Assembly (NCBI GenBank): GCA_030867875.1
Contig: JAOWCC010001589.1
Span: 83,785,537 to 83,849,536, forward strand
Origin: Actinernus sp. WN-2022
Taxonomy: Eukaryota > Cnidaria > Anthozoa > Actiniaria > Actinernidae
Direction: 5' to 3'
Length of the DNA: 64,000 nucleotides
Shown: piece after piece, positions 63,832-64,000 of the stretch
Position numbering within the stretch: the stretch's first letter is position 1
Layout: each line of letters starts with the position of its first letter
The notes under the pieces: model-generated
The model's input: only the letters and a program-made list of their open reading frames with translations
Database searches by the model: none
What the model was told of the DNA's origin: nothing
Made by a program: the position numbers and the translations under genes

Positions 63832-64000
63832 CCATGAAGTATATACCGGTTTTCAGGCCATGTCCAACGGTTTCAACATCGATTCAACATTCTGAGAACA
63901 AATTGAGGTTTTAAGTACTGATCCGTGTAAAAAGTACGATAAAATCCATTGTTCTGCGGCATTGAGCCTCCCTCACATAGGATTTGTCTGTATTTTAGAC

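Overview
This is a eukaryotic, animal-type genomic window of low to moderate GC with one multi-exon gene and a very dense, nested load of mobile elements. The repeat content (a Penelope-like element carrying a 2A-like motif, CR1/L2-type non-LTR elements with 2A-like and SGNH-like pieces, DIRS/tyrosine-recombinase remnants, a tRNA-headed SINE and many small foldback MITEs) looks most like a cnidarian, probably an anthozoan (coral or sea anemone). That assignment is inference from style; no ribosomal or mitochondrial marker is present.

The single convincing host gene is an M13-family zinc metallopeptidase (neprilysin/endothelin-converting-enzyme-like) on the + strand. Nineteen exons can be joined with GT/AG splice sites and compatible phases from 18573 to 48892, giving a 774-residue type II membrane ectopeptidase: short cytoplasmic tail, one membrane segment, Lys-Pro-Thr stalk, and a complete M13 ectodomain with HEITH, ENIAD, an NGYY substrate-binding motif and a C-terminal CSVW. 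Upstream lie two more copies of the first exon (2184-2466 and 10634-10948) with related upstream sequence. The first is open and phase-compatible. The second is broken by a frameshift. The locus therefore has three tandem first exons spread over about 16.7 kb, separated by transposons.

Layout: 1-2000, TIR element, palindrome and a retroelement scrap with a 2A-like motif; 2184-2466, first exon A; 2560-3700, non-LTR remnant (- strand); 4012-4620, three small foldbacks; 4758-8756, Penelope-like element (- strand) with an intact 1028-aa ORF and 0.54-kb pseudo-LTRs; 9099-9345, tandem repeat; 10634-10948, broken first exon B; 12725-14990, degraded DIRS-like element interrupted by a MITE and a CR1 remnant; 15591-17486, nested TIR elements; 17525-17945, CR1 remnant; 18573-18879, first exon C; 19413-19860, MITE-derived 124-bp tandem array; 20754-48892, exons 2-19. 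The introns carry a 21-bp minisatellite, numerous MITEs, a CR1-like element with an uninterrupted 934-aa ORF2 (31043-34381), Penelope-like tails and a SINE. No further host gene is evident in 48893-64000, which holds MITEs, a non-LTR remnant (59470-60690), a 150-163-bp tandem array and tRNA-like fragments.

Little works together here as a pathway. The biological interest is (i) possible alternative promoters and membrane/stalk modules of one ectopeptidase, and (ii) the Penelope-like element, whose ORF starts with a hydrophobic leader plus 2A-like motif and whose pseudo-LTRs carry a hammerhead-ribozyme-like fold. All exon joins, TE family assignments and ribozyme folds were read by eye and not tested by alignment or folding software.
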